This document shows positions 1-11,591 of a stretch of DNA of 64,000 nucleotides, piece after piece. This DNA comes from Hemerocallis citrina. Taxonomy: Eukaryota; Streptophyta; Magnoliopsida; Asparagales; Asphodelaceae. The DNA lies in the NCBI GenBank assembly GCA_017893485.1, contig CM030362.1, positions 1,215,929-1,279,928 of the forward strand, given 5' to 3'. The notes under the pieces are model-generated. The model was not told the origin of the DNA. It saw only the letters and a program-made list of their open reading frames with translations, and did not search any database. Position numbers and translations under genes: made by a program. How positions within the stretch are numbered: position 1 is the stretch's first letter; each line of letters begins with the position of its first letter.

Positions 1-604
1 TATCTTGACCTCTTAAAGTTTTAGCCTTTTAGGTGAAGGATGGACAGATATGGCATGATAAGAGATTTCAAGTACTCTGTTTGTTGCTGGAATCTTGTAT
101 CGTCAGCCATGTTGGAGTTCATCAATGAAAGCAGCAACTGTTTATTATGTTTATGAGATTACAATTTTACGATATTATACTGTTATTGCTTCATTCATAT
201 ATATTATAATAGGTCGCTTTTTGTTTTGCAATTGGTTCTGATTAATAAGAGTGCTGAAGTTTTTTTGTTTTTTTGTTTTTTGTTTTTAAATTTTAAAAAA
301 ATATAGCTACACCGGCATTTTTACAAGCGTCGGTGTAGCTTTCAGCAAAAACCTGTCAGTATATACCGGCGTTTTAAAAACGCCGATGTAGGTAATGGCC
401 GAAAACAGTACTTCCAAACGAAACCACACATTCCCCGGCGGCGGTCGTAAAAAATGCCAGTGAATGTCCCTGAGCTACAGCGACACACGATTCAGCGACA
501 CTTGCACCGGCGATTTATAAAATACTGGTGGTATCTACAGCGGGATTTATAAACACCGGTAAATGTCCAAAAAAACGCCGGTAAAGGCTGTTAGTCTTGT
601 AGTG
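1..604. mobile_element. CACTA (En/Spm) transposon, right terminal part
   Basis: The plus strand ends TTGTAGTG at 597-604; read on the other strand this is CACTACAAGACTAAC, a CACTA-type terminus. Just inside it, about 305-590 carries many copies of short accggcg / cgccggt units in both orientations, the sub-terminal repeat organisation typical of CACTA elements, where transposase binds. The three bases after the end (GGA, 605-607) would be one copy of the 3-bp target duplication; the other copy lies left of the window. Positions 1-300 are AT-rich interior sequence with no reading frame I recognise. The element is inserted inside the plant-mobile-domain gene on its right. Similar sub-terminal units reappear at 62340-62890, but the extreme termini differ, so they are probably different families. 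Confidence 0.8.
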
Positions 605-1361
605 GGATCGACCCCATCGAACAATTACAAAGAGCACGGCAGAAGGAGGCCAGAGCCGCACTTCCCCAACTATATTGGCCGGCTGTCTGCAGGTCAGCAA
701 TGAGTGGAAGGTACATGAGGTGCACTACATCACCTGAAGAGTTAGGAAATAGAATCCCTCCAATCATCGACAATAGGTAAGCGCGGGTATAGTTCTGGAG
801 CTGGATGTCCGTCGGCACGTCTGACAATCGATTAGTGAACTCCCCATCAAGGTATGAACGTCGAATGGATTCCCCAATGAATATTCCGTCGTCCTCTCCA
901 GGCACCACCAAGCCAAGATAATCTCGTACCAATGCTACATTGTTGAACATTAAGTTGCCGGTGACGGCCACCCCATCAATTGGAAGACCCGCAATCACGG
1001 CTACATCTTGTAGGGTGACCGTTATCTCTCCAACCGGTAAGTGAAATGTGTGTGTCTCTGGCTTCCATCGCTCCACAAGAGCGATAAGTAGGGCGTGGTC
1101 ACACTTGATTTTCGCCAGCTTTGACATCCCATAGAATCCGCTGCTAACCAAGCAATTTTCAATACGGAGGATCGCCGGCATTATGGTGTGCATTCGGAAA
1201 CTCATCTTCTCTACATCTCCTATCCAAACGGCCTGTGATCTGTGGTCTTCTTGCAAATATAGAACGGTAGGATCTATTAGACCCGGATGTCCCCGTGGTC
1301 CATAAGAAGAACTAGAAGAAGCACCAACACCATGGAAAGAAGATGGTTGTTTAGGATCCAT
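591..1361 (-). pseudogene. Plant mobile domain (PMD, MAIN-like) gene, 3'-truncated by CACTA insertion
   Basis: The translation from the ATG at 1361 matches the N-terminal half of MAIN / protein-phosphatase-7-long-form-like PMD proteins: LYLQEDHRSQAVW, an ALIALVERWKPETHTFHLP block, then GEITVTLQDVAVIAGLPIDG and a YLLSMIGGILFPNSSGD block. PMD proteins are either nuclear silencing/genome-stability factors or cargo of transposons. An upstream in-frame ATG at 1385 exists, but the homology fits the one at 1361; a TTGACAG just upstream could be a splice acceptor. The frame stops inside the domain: the last three codons and the TAA (591-593) are made of CACTA terminal sequence, because a transposon is inserted at 604/605. 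The C-terminal half of the domain is missing. Probably non-functional. Confidence 0.8.
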
Positions 1362-1975
1362 TGGCCTGTCAACAATAAAAAACACTAATCAACAACAGTT
1401 TTTGAAAAAGAACTTTGAAAATAAACTAAGTATAATTCATCACTAACTCGTTATTCCTCAAATCCAAATCATTCATAACATTGTAACAAAAATGAATTTT
1501 ATAAACTAAGTATGAATTTTGAACTACTTGCAATCATCATAATGACAACGAACCCCCCCCCCCCCCAAAGTATCTTCCGATATTCTTTGTTTTCCTAACA
1601 ACTTGAACAATTCCACCTTTCTCAACAATTCAACATTTTGTAAACTCTATATCACTAAGAATCCATAATATTATTTCTAAAATTACTACTTAAATAACAC
1701 AAATCTACATCTATCATACTTTCAAAATCAACATTAAAAACAAAAATTAGGATTTTTGGAAACTTACAACAATTTCGGATTTGGATTGATTTGGCACTTT
1801 CAATGAGAGATTGAAGAGTAGACTCTGAGTACAAATCAATTAAATACTTAGGATTTTAGGATTTTTTTTTTTTTTTGGGTTTAGGAATTTCGCAGTCGGA
1901 ATGGAGAAGGAAACAATCGCAAGGGAAAAGGCAGAAGAACAAGGGTTTTTCGATTATAGGAAGCTGTGCAAAACG
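1362..1975. other. Non-coding AT-rich stretch upstream of the PMD gene
   Basis: No gene or RNA recognised. It contains a 14-base C run at 1553-1566 and T-rich runs near 1861-1875. It may hold the promoter and 5' leader of the minus-strand PMD gene. Confidence 0.5.
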
Positions 1976-2316
1976 ATTATAACTGATGTCGTTCTTCACA
2001 ATAACGGCATCGGTATAATCTATGCCGTTCTCTCAGAGAACGGCATCAGTTACTTTCAATTTACAATTCTCTCTCGAGTCACAATTGATACTGTACGATT
2101 TTTAGACAAAAATAAGCTATGCCGTTATTTCCAATAACGGCACGATACTTTTTTAAAAAAGAGATGTCGTTATTGGGAAGAACGGCATCGAAATAACTTA
2201 TGCCGTTTTTTCAATAATATTTGTTGCTGACGTGTCCTAAATAAGGACATATTCCTAATTGTTTTGGAAAGTAGGGTAAGTCATTAATTATTTTCAAAAA
2301 AAGGGGCAAATTTTTC
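1976..2316. mobile_element. MULE-like MITE fragment (right end)
   Basis: Repeats of a short unit built on aacggcat / atgccgtt in alternating orientation, then GCTGACGTGTCC and a terminus reading GAAAAATTTGCCCC on the minus strand. The same internal units and the same terminus occur at 26193-26911 and 27425-28319, where 9-bp target duplications are visible. The left end is not recognisable here, so this is a truncated copy. Confidence 0.6.
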
Positions 2317-3263
2317 ACTTTTCTGCTTCTAATATTTTTTTTTTCTTTGAGGGAAAAGGTGGAATTCTGCTTCTAATATTGCTGTCTACTTCTTGTTGTT
2401 GATGTTCATTTTAATGTTGCAGTCTCGTAACGAACATGATAACTGTCACTTTTCATTTCAGCTAAAAGTAACAACACCCTAATAATTTACAGAGCATTAG
2501 TGATTGAATTTATACATCTTTTTCTCTCCGTCCCTCTCACAATTTTGGATATATATTAGAGCTCCTTATAAATTGATGATCCGGACAAAGTCAAACCTAA
2601 TACTTTGAACGGTCAAAGGCCTTTGGTTTACATTCCAAAAAGTCCAGCCTATAAGCATCATGTGCTCTGTTGACAATAGATCCTCTTTTTTGTCTACTTC
2701 TCTAACGCGACAACAAAATACGGACGGCTGGGGAACCCGATAAACAATAGCATGACCCGTTAATCATGAATTTTATGTCTTTTTTTAAAACTATTTATAG
2801 AAAAAGAAAAGATATCAAAGTAATTGTGCTCAAGAACTCAATAATTATACTCGCCGTTGAGTCAACAATTACACTTGCCGTTCTTGACGGCGAACACCCG
2901 AACACCCGAGCCAGATAATCAATAGATTGACCCATTAAGCATGAATTCATGATTTTTTTTTAATATATGTTTTTTTTTTGAAATTATGTGCAGAAAGATG
3001 ACAGTTGTCTAAGTAATTGTGTTGATGTGTTCGATGACCAAACAATTGTACTCGTTGTTTCCAACGGTGAGCTTAGTTATTTCGTGCTCGCCGTTGGGAT
3101 ACGGCGATTGTAATTTTTTTTTGAAACTCGTCGTTCTCAATGGCGAGCATAAAATAACTATACTCACTGTTGGAAACGGTGAGTCTAATTGTTGAGTCTC
3201 TGAGTACAAATAGTTTGACAATTGTTCGCTTTCTACAAATAGTTTTGAAAAATGACATATATA
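2317..3263. other. AT-rich intergenic DNA with a degenerate duplicated block
   Basis: No coding potential seen. Two related blocks (about 2755-2890 and 2935-3075) share the order 'ttaa-catgaatt, T-run, agaaa-gat, aagtaattgtg', followed by small inverted motifs built on cgccgtt / aacggcg. This looks like an old duplicated or foldback repeat that I cannot assign to a family. Confidence 0.35.
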
Positions 3264-4194
3264 TCTATATAATAAAACACAAAGAAAGCTATCAAGTGGC
3301 TCACATTCAATCCCCTCAAAATTAAAGGCCCAGATCCTCACAAAACACATCCCCCCTCCCATTCTCTCAAATTTCAAACCCCAAAACCAAAATTTTTTCC
3401 CCAAAAATAAAAAAACTCATTACTTTATTACTATTTCTCTCTTTTGTCTTCACTTTTTTATATTTCTCTCTTTCTCTCTCTTCCTATTTTTCTCTCCAAT
3501 TCTTTCTTTATTTATTTGGAAATTTAGATTTTAATATTTCAGGTTTGTAAATTTTTAGAATTTTTATGTTTTTTTATTGCACATATTATATTGAAAATAA
3601 CAAATATTTCTTCAACAGTTAAATTCCATCATTTTCCGCACTTAAAGTTCTAAAAAGTTAGATTTTACACCCCCATTTATAATTATTTTTCAACATATAC
3701 TAATGGATACATGAACTTTTATTTACAACTAATTATTGCCATACTATTCAAACTTGAGCTACATAATTGTTGTATTACTGTTTATAGGGCTTTTCGTGTT
3801 TTGTATTGTTCCGAAGACGTGCCGTAGGCATGTGCCCACGGGCAAATCTAGTTTACTTAGTAATTTAGATTTTAAGATTTCAGGTTTGTAAATTTTCAGA
3901 ATTTTTATGTTTTTTTTATTGCACATGTTATATTGAAAAATGACAAATATCTATTCAACAATTAAATTTCATCATTTCCCACACTTAAAATTCTAAGAAG
4001 TTAGATTTTACACCCCTATTTATAATTAATTTTCAACATATACTAATAGAAAGATGGACTTTTATTTACAACTAATTATTGTCATACTATTCAGACTTGA
4101 GCTACATAATTGTTGTTTTACTGTTTACAGGGCTTTTCATGTTTTGTATCGTTCCGAAGACATGTCGTAGGCATGTGCCCACGGGAAAATCTAG
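3264..4194 (+). mobile_element. Non-autonomous Helitron with two tandem 3' ends
   Basis: The 5' end TCTATATAATAAAAC follows an A at 3263. The 3' end is the Helitron signature CTAG followed by T, preceded by a short GC-rich hairpin (tgcccacgggca). This 3' end occurs twice: CTAG at 3848-3851 and at 4191-4194. The segments 3517-3851 and 3858-4194 are near-identical direct repeats of about 335 bp. No Rep/helicase gene is present. Helitrons insert between A and T without a target duplication, as seen here. Confidence 0.75.
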
Positions 4195-4389
4195 TATGAA
4201 AAAAAATCATAAGCATGAAGACTTGTCAAATTTGGCCAATTTTTAGCAATTTTCAAATCCGTTTCAAAAACTTTTTTCTTCTTAATACTAAAATTTAGAC
4301 AAGGTCCATTTTTAATTTGGACCGTCTGCTGGTTGAGAATTATTAACTTGTGTATATGCGTATAAGTTAGTTTTGCAAAGTTACCCCAA

Positions 4390-5771
4390 GTACGAGGCAA
4401 AGGCGGATCTGGGCCCAAGCAGCCCAAGCGGCTGCTTTGGGCCCCCAAATTATATAGGGCCCCTTTTTTAAAATATATACACTGTTATACCCACACACAA
4501 AAAATTACTTGATCTCACGGTGACGATTCGCATTCACGCATGATTGCATAAAGCATCCATTTATGGCCGATTGGCTTCTCAAATCAAATTTGCTTTTGGT
4601 TTTTGGGTTCTTTCTTTTCTAACTTATATTGGGTTGGGCTTTTCTTCTTCTAACTTTTGGTGGATTGGCTATTCAAAATTGTCGCTACTCGCCAGTCGCC
4701 CGTCGCCCGTTGCCCGTTGCCCGTCGCCAATCGCCCGTCGTCAGTCCGCAGTAATTCTTTTTCTCTTCTTCAAGTTTTTTGATTTTTTAAAAATTCATTT
4801 GTTGTTATTGAGATCAATTCAAAGCACGATCCCCCATTTTTTGATTTTTTTTCTTCTTGTGGTCGATGAGAATGATATCAAATCAAAGCAGAAACCTCCA
4901 CCTCCTTCTGTCCTCCTGCATTCTGGTTTTTTGATTTGTTAAAGTCCTTCCAATGATTTTTTAAAAAGTAATTTTGGTCAAATAATTTATATTGTGTTAT
5001 ATCTCAAATCAAACATTAAAAAAATTGTATTGTGTTACTAACCACTGAATGATTTGTATTGTAGTTGGGTATTTGTGAATTGAGATTATGCGAAGAAATT
5101 ATTTAATTATTAATTTGGTACTTTTATTTTATAATTTCAGAATTCATTGAAGAAGAAGTATTCATTTTTTGATTTGGGACTGAAATTGGAGACAATTGCT
5201 GAAGATTTCAAGAAAAAGTAAAATTTGGAAGCTGTAATAATTAGATACTATTGTTCCTTAACTTTGTTATTTAAATCTTGTATTGTTAGAGTTTGTCATA
5301 GTTTTTTTTTGCCATGAGACATTTCATGCAAAATGCGTACGTTATCAATTTTTTTTTTTAAAGCATACATATAAATTTGATTTCATTTAAGTAGTTTGTC
5401 CTCCAAGGCTCCAAATTTGTTTGCATTTAAATAATTCTCATTTTTATTTTGTAAACTTGCAAAAGGCCTCATTTCAGAACTTGCTTAGGCCTCCTTGAAA
5501 CTCGGATATGCCCCTGGTTGAGATTAGATGGTTGAATGTCTACAAATGAACTTTGAGGGTATTATGGTAACTAACTAATAATAGTTGAATAAATTAATGG
5601 TTAATATAATTCTCACTTAAAAATAAATGGTTGAGATTATAAGGTTGAATGTCTACAATTGACAAACCCAACTCTTCCAGTATAATATTAGAGATTTGTA
5701 AACTTGCAAAAGGCCCCATTTTAAAACTTGCTTAGGGCCTCCTGAAACTTAGATACTTCCCTGGTACGAGG
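4390..5771. mobile_element. hAT-type non-autonomous element with 8-bp TSD GTACGAGG
   Basis: Element body 4398-5763. The terminal sequences are CAAAGGCGGATCTGGG on the left and, inverted, CAGGGAAGTATCTAAG on the right: an imperfect terminal inverted repeat. They are flanked by a perfect 8-bp duplication GTACGAGG at 4390-4397 and 5764-5771, diagnostic of hAT insertion. The interior is AT-rich, with a partial internal duplication of the right end (near 5461-5515 and 5698-5763). A reading frame at 4544-4942 is low-complexity and not convincing. A third GTACGAGG at 5798-5805 shows that the flank itself is duplicated over about 34 bp. Confidence 0.75.
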
Positions 5772-5805
5772 GTCTGGTTGAGTTTGGTTCTGCCCCTGGT
5801 ACGAG

Positions 5806-6040
5806 GGTCTGGTCGGGTTTGGTTCTGGCTCAGTCAAGTATTTTTAAAGATGTTTTTTCTAACTCACCAGTACAGATTTTGACGAATTCCAAGGTTAAAA
5901 CTAACCACTTGTTCAGATTGGATCAGTCCAGAATCTAAGTATCCAAGTAGACTCTAAAAAATCAGTTGTTCAACCCAAATGATATATACTATTGCAGTAC
6001 AACAGTTATGTGTATAAGTCTCTTAGCGGTAAGCCAAAGT
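5806..6040. other. Short intergenic spacer
   Basis: AT-rich; no feature recognised. Confidence 0.4.
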
Positions 6041-7376
6041 TTAGAGCATTTACCATCGTTTTGCTAAAAATTAAAATTTTGCAATTTGATTGAAAAAATA
6101 CTTTCCACTGTCGTTTTCTAAAAACCCAAAATTTAGAATAAATTTGAATAGTCGACTGCTAAAAATAGTATCGGCTTTAGACGATTGCTAAATATAGATG
6201 TTCTGTCCGTTTTTTTTATATTTTAAATATGGTCCGTAAAATTATTCAAAAAATTTCTCAAAAATTAATAAAATGTCATTCATAAATTACGAAAAATGCC
6301 ATTCAGAAATTATGAAAATGTCATTATTTTTTATAAAAAAAATCTCAGTCGGGAAGATCTTCTTCCTTCCGATAACTTCTTCCAAAAAAATCTTTCAAAT
6401 ATCTCTACTATTTTAATGGCAGAGTTTGTCACCAAATAAATTCCACTTGTAACCAAACAAACGTGTGCATTGTAACCTAACAAACACGTGCAATGCACAC
6501 GCATAACTAATATAAAAGAGGTCTTAGGTTCGATGCTAGACTACGTCGAAATTTTTTTTTAAAATATATATATTTATAAAAGCGTGCATTGCACGTGTAG
6601 ATTACTAGTTACTAAAATGTCATTATGTAATTACGAAAATGCTATTTTCATAAATTTAAAAAAATATTGGTTAGACGGAAGATGATCTTCCGTCTCTTCC
6701 AAATTTTACTCTAAACGACTGCCACACTCTGCTTCAAATGCTATTTTCTAAATGTTATATATGCAAATTTTAACCTCTAGTGAGCATCTGTAGTGTACGG
6801 CTATTTCCCCAAATTTTCAAAAAAAAAGAAATTTATGTGTTGTAGTCGCTGGCTATAAATCTAAAATTTAGGTTTTAGAGGAATAGTAGTCTGCCAAATT
6901 TGGCAGACGGAATAGAAATTTGAAAAAAATAGCCGACGAAAGATGATTTTTTATCCGTTCGATCGGACGAAAGATCATCTTTCGTTGGTTGAATTTTATT
7001 TTATTTTACCAGACGGGAAATGATTTTTCATCCCAATTTTTTTTATATAATAAATCTTCGGGTCGGAAATCATTTATAAAAAAAATTGGGACGGAGAATC
7101 ATTTCCTGTCCCACAATTTAATTTTAAAAGAAAATCGGCAGACGGGAAATCATTCTCGTCCCGTCAACTTTTTTTTAAAAATTGATATATTTTTTTTTTT
7201 TTTTTAGGAACGGTGAATCATCCTTCGTCCATTCCAATTAATTAAAAATAAATAAATCAGTGACACGATAAATAATGATTTTTTTTTTTAAAGAATTTAA
7301 TAGTCAAAAAATTCAAAATTTGTGTTGCGACAGCATCACAAAGTCATATATATATATATATTTTTAAATGCTCTTA
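6041..7376. mobile_element. PIF/Harbinger-like MITE or composite MITE with TTA TSD
   Basis: Left TIR GAGCATTTA begins at 6044 and right TIR TAAATGCTC ends at 7373; both are flanked by TTA (6041-6043 and 7374-7376), the 3-bp duplication of PIF/Harbinger elements. The interior has repeated short imperfect palindromes such as gacgaaagatcatctttcgt near 6963. The 1.3-kb length is unusual for a MITE: it is inflated by a Helitron at 6402-6608 and perhaps by another MITE end near 6780 (gagcatctgtagtg). The right end lies 377 bp before the HEMA start codon. Confidence 0.55.
6402..6608 (+). mobile_element. Small non-autonomous Helitron nested in the MITE
   Basis: Starts TCTCTACTATTTTAATGG after an A and ends GCGTGCATTGCACGTG then ...CTAG (6605-6608) followed by T. 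Only 207 bp long. It links the scattered 'acgtgca-cgcacgt' repeats of 22.5-24.5 kb to Helitrons, because the same palindromic motif forms its 3' hairpin. Confidence 0.7.
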
Positions 7377-7753
7377 TCAGCTAAAAGATGAAATTCCTGC
7401 CAGCGAACCTGTAGGAGCTTTTGTGGACCCGACCCGCTATGAGAATGAGCCGGGCTATTGGAGTGTGGATTACGCACGTTGCACGCTCATCAATGGATCC
7501 CATTCCCACCTACCAAATTGGAGTCTTGGCCCCAACAAAGTTACAAAACCCACACGCCGCCCACTCCCCGTGGCCCCCACGCGCTCTTCTTCTTCTTCTT
7601 CTCTGTTCAACATTTCAACCATTCCGACCAAACCAACCGCCAACAAAAAGGGTGTAGAAGAAGAAGAAGGAGAAACCAGGGATAACCGTAACAAGATATC
7701 AAATTACATCCAACTCATCTTCTTCTCCCTCTCATCGATCCACGTTACTTCTC
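7377..7753 (+). promoter_or_regulatory. HEMA promoter and 5' leader region
   Basis: Sequence between the MITE and the HEMA ATG. Composition changes here from AT-rich transposon DNA to mixed sequence. It has a TTC/CT-rich tract at about 7587-7605 and a pyrimidine-rich leader just before the ATG, usual for plant 5' UTRs. ACGT cores are present near 7476 and 7743 (CACGTT). I see no unambiguous TATA box. The transcription start cannot be fixed from sequence alone. Confidence 0.45.
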
Positions 7754-10119
7754 ATGGCGGCTGCAACGACCGGGTTGACGTCATCGTTCGTCGGCGGCAC
7801 GAAGGCTGAACGCTTCACGGTTAACGCTTTGAGATTCGGGATCGGATCCAAACCTAATAACGTCGGGCTTCGGGTCCAGAGAAGGATGATCCCTAGGTGT
7901 GAGATTGGAACGAAAGATTTGGAGGAGAAGATCGCTTCGTTGGCTTCCAGCGTCTCCGCTTTGGAGCAGTTCAAGGTCTCCGGCTCCGATCGTGAGTTTC
8001 CCCTCTCTTTTTTGACACGAATGTTGATGAATTTGGTGTTGAAATTAAGTCGCAATCTTTATTATCTAGGGTTTTGGATTCACAACTGTCATTCGATTTT
8101 ATTTTTAAAAAAAAATTTGTTATAAGTAGTTTGATTAGTTATTGAATTTGGGATGTTTATTAGGGTATATGAAGGAGAGGAGTAGCATTGCTGTTATAGG
8201 TCTTAGTTTCCATACTGCACCAGTAGAGATGCGCGAGAAGCTTGCGATTCCTGAAGCGCAGTGGGATAGAGCCATAGGAGAGCTTTGTAACTTGAATCAT
8301 ATAGAAGAAGCGGCGGTTCTTAGTACTTGCAACAGGATGGAGATATATGTGGTTGCGTTGTCGTGGCATCGAGGGATCAGAGAAGTGACAGATTGGATGG
8401 CTAAGGTAAATATTTTTTCTACTTTTTTTACAACTCTTGTTTGATGGTAATTAGATTCATATTCTAAACTTCAGTCATGCGCGCTTATTGGGTTGAGTTG
8501 AGTCTTTGGAGTCTTCCACATGATTCATATTTTTATTTTCCATTCAGCTCTATTTGGATATGGGTTTTTTTCGAATGGAAGATTTCACTTACTTTGTATA
8601 TGCTCATTAAGGAGGGAGTTACGAGCAGATCTTTGATAGTTATACATTATAATGTAGACCCTGTGAATTGTCATCCCACTTTGTCAATTTTATCGTAAAT
8701 AATGAAAACATCTCATTAACAACAATCAAAACATGGTACTTCTTGTACAAATGATAATTTATCAGTACTTTTTGAGTCTGACAAGTTAGAAACCGTCGAG
8801 AATGGATAATATTGGTAACAAGGAAATAAAACTGAAACATCGTGTTAATAATATGTCAGATCTTTAACAATATCACCTAATAAACTGATCCATAGCCCAA
8901 ATACTTTGATTTCAGATTTGGATTTTACACCGATACCTTGGTACCGACAAGTCACGCTTGTTTGTAATTTTGCTCTTCGCAGACTAGTGGAATACCTGTT
9001 CAGGAGCTTCGTGAACACCTCTTCATGCTTCGTGACAGCGATGCTACACATCACCTCTTCCAAGTATCAGCTGGGCTTGAGTCCCTCGTCCTTGGCGAAG
9101 GCCAAATCCTCGCACAAGTCAGGCAAGTTGTCAAAATTGGGCAACAAATCAAAGGAGGGATGGGGAAAACCATGGACAGGCTATTCAAGAACGCAATCAC
9201 AGCTGGAAAAAGAGTTCGTTCCGAAACCAACATCTCTTCTGGTGCAGTATCCATCAGCTCAGCTGCCGTCGAGTTGGCTCTGATGAAACTCCCAAAATCT
9301 CACTTCATATCGGCCAGAATGCTAGTAATCGGAGCAGGCAAGATGGGGAGGCTCGTTATCAAGCATCTTGCCTCTAGAGGTTGCAAACAAATCGTTGTTG
9401 TCAATCGCTCCATTGAAAAGGTAGATGCCATCCGTAATGAATCGGCAGGCGTTGAAATTGTTTACAGACCACTCGATGAAATGCTCTCATCAGCAGCCGA
9501 AGCTGACGTTGTTTTCACGAGCACTGCATCAGAAATGCCGTTATTTTTGAAAGACAATGTTGAATGCTTACCTCCAGTAAGTGAGGATGTTGGGGGTGTG
9601 AGGCTTTTCTTAGATATATCAGTTCCGAGGAATGTAGGATCATGTGTTTCCCAAGTGAAATCTGCACGAGTATATAACGTAGATGACCTCAAGGAGGTTG
9701 TGGAAGCGAACAAGGAAGAGAGAGTAAGAAAGGCAATGGAAGCTGAGGAGATTATCAGCCAAGAGGTGAAGGATTTTGAAGCATGGAGGGACTCTCTGGA
9801 GACTGTTCCTACCATCAAGAAGTTGAGGTCTTATGCAGATAGAATAAAGTTAGCGGAGATGGAGAAGTGCATGCAGAAGATTGGGGATGAAGCACTAACG
9901 AAGAAGATGAGGAGGGCAATAGAAGATCTCGCAAATTCTATAGTGAACAAGCTTCTACATGGGCCATTGCAGCACCTGAGATGTGATGGTAATGATGGTA
10001 GAACGCTCGATGAGACACTCGAGAATATGCATGCTCTTAATAGGATGTTTGGTTTGGATACAGAGAAAGCCATTATTGAGCAGAAGATCAAAGCTAAGGT
10101 GGACAAAGCTCAAAGTTAG
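7754..10119 (+). CDS. HEMA: Glutamyl-tRNA reductase, chloroplastic (HEMA)
   Basis: Reduces glutamyl-tRNA(Glu) to glutamate-1-semialdehyde with NADPH, the committed, feedback-controlled step of 5-aminolevulinate and hence chlorophyll/heme synthesis, in the plastid stroma. Coding exons: 7754-7991, 8164-8405, 8983-10119, with GT..AG introns 7992-8163 and 8406-8982; total 538 aa, usual for plant GluTR. Residues 1 to about 50 are Ser/Arg-rich with few acids, a chloroplast transit peptide. The catalytic domain has [17 protein letters not shown] and STCNRMEIY with the active-site Cys near 135. The NADPH Rossmann motif VIGAGKMG is at about 275-282, and the C-terminal helical dimerisation domain ends in a Lys-rich tail. 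No stops or frameshifts. The paralogue (HEMA1 or HEMA2) cannot be decided by eye. Plants usually regulate this gene by light and the protein by FLU and heme; the sequence itself does not show this. Confidence 0.97.
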
Positions 10120-10985
10120 AGCAAAAGTATGGTTACTTTTACTTTAAGAGAGATACGCTCAGATTACCTTTTTTTTAAGAGAGAGAGAGAGATTTACTCG
10201 GCTTCTCATTGAGAACTGATCAAGGTTTATAGAGATTGTAGAGGTTCGTTCTAACTTTATTGTTATCTTGTTTTAGCAGATTCTTGTATTTTAAACCATT
10301 TCAAAAACATTATAAAATTTGAATATGATTTCTGTTCAGAAAATCTTTTCCTAACCATTACAATTGCTGCATATTTGACCAGTTCTCCTGTTGCTTGGTT
10401 CTTTTTGAAAACCAAATTGTCCAATATCATTCAAACTTGCCAAAATAGGGGGAAAACATCTTAGATTTCCTTTACCAAAATATCATTCAAACTTAGGTAG
10501 GTTCTGATAGGATGGTGTGAAGAGTGCATCGGTAGTCCTGCTGCATCTCGATCACGAAAGTTGTGGGAAAGTGCTCTTCCTACTCAAAACGGGAGTAATT
10601 TATGTTGAGTAATTAGTTGGTGGTCTCGTTCAATTTCTGTGCAGCGGTAATGTTAAAGCACCCCGGCCGTTTCCCAATCATTTTGACTGGTTGAACTGGT
10701 AATTATTTTATGAGCTAAATGTGAAAAACCTTGTTTCAAGTGTTGCTATTTTTTTTAAAAAAAACACATAACTCCACATAACTTTGTTTTTCTTTTAAAA
10801 AAAAAATCTATCTACTATGTTTTCAACACATTTTTTTATTATAAAAAACATTATTTATCATTGTCTTGAAAACATAGTTGACAAATGTTTTTTTTTAATT
10901 TTAAAAAAAATTGTGCGCGATTTTTTTTAAAATTGGCAATACTTGGGTCAGGTTTTTTTAACATGGGACTTTGTTTTCTTTATTT
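10120..10985 (+). other. HEMA 3' UTR and downstream spacer
   Basis: About 10120-10320 is probably the 3' untranslated region: a GA run at about 10179-10192, then T-rich DNA with TTGTAT/ATAAAA-type signals near 10285-10318. The exact poly(A) site is not determinable. From there to 10985 the DNA is AT-rich with A and T runs and no recognisable gene. Confidence 0.4.
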
Positions 10986-11545
10986 TGAGAACATCTGTAG
11001 TCGTTGGCTATATATTCAAAAAATGGATATTTTGAAAGAAATAAAAAACTCTCAGTAGTCGTCGTTTATATACCCATTTTTTAGGTTTCGAATGAACATG
11101 AGACAGCTATATTTGGCAGCGGAAATGACTTTATCCATATTTTAGAAATCGGAAGATTATCTGCCGTTTTATAGTCGGACGGTATATGATTTGTTGTCTG
11201 AGACAAATTTTTTAATTGAGAAACTTTCGGACGGCATATGATACGTCGTTTGAAAAAAAAAAAAAGTGAAGACGGCAGATGATCTGTCGTTTGAGGAAAA
11301 AGAAAAAAATTAAAATTTATGTGTCGGTCCATCTTTCACAATTTTTTTTTAATTTTAAAATTTAATCAGACAGCAGATGATCTGTCATCCTTCATTTTTT
11401 TCCCGCTTTCTATGGTAAATCTTCAGACGGTATATCATGTTCCGTTTGTTCCAACAAAAAAAAAAATCCATTTTATGAGTATTCATGACTGGAGCGCTAC
11501 CCCTTATTCGCTATTTTTTTAACAAAACGACTACAGATGCTCTGA
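10986..11545. mobile_element. PIF/Harbinger-like MITE, TGA flanks
   Basis: Body 10989-11542. The left terminus GAACATCTGTAGTCGTTGG and the right terminus (inverted: GAGCATCTGTAGTCGTTTTG) are inverted repeats, flanked by TGA at 10986-10988 and 11543-11545. The interior carries repeated short palindromes of the kind acggcagatgatctgtcgt. The same architecture, with different palindromes, occurs at 6044-7373 and 25080-25699. Confidence 0.7.
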
Positions 11546-11591
11546 GGGACATATTAATAGGGTACTCACTATAGCTGACGCATTAATATTC

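Noticed and set aside
1901..2137. 78-residue frame starting MEKETIAREKAEE
   Set aside because: Runs straight into the inverted repeats of a MULE MITE; no homology.
4544..4942. 132-residue frame inside the hAT element
   Set aside because: Low-complexity, includes a short cgtcgccc-type repeat; not a transposase and not conserved in the sister hAT elements.
6150..6160. Isolated GTCGAC at 6152, 18552, 28736, 30695 and 36178 as members of the paired module
   Set aside because: Single cores without a partner at 20-21 bp; expected by chance for a 6-mer in 64 kb.
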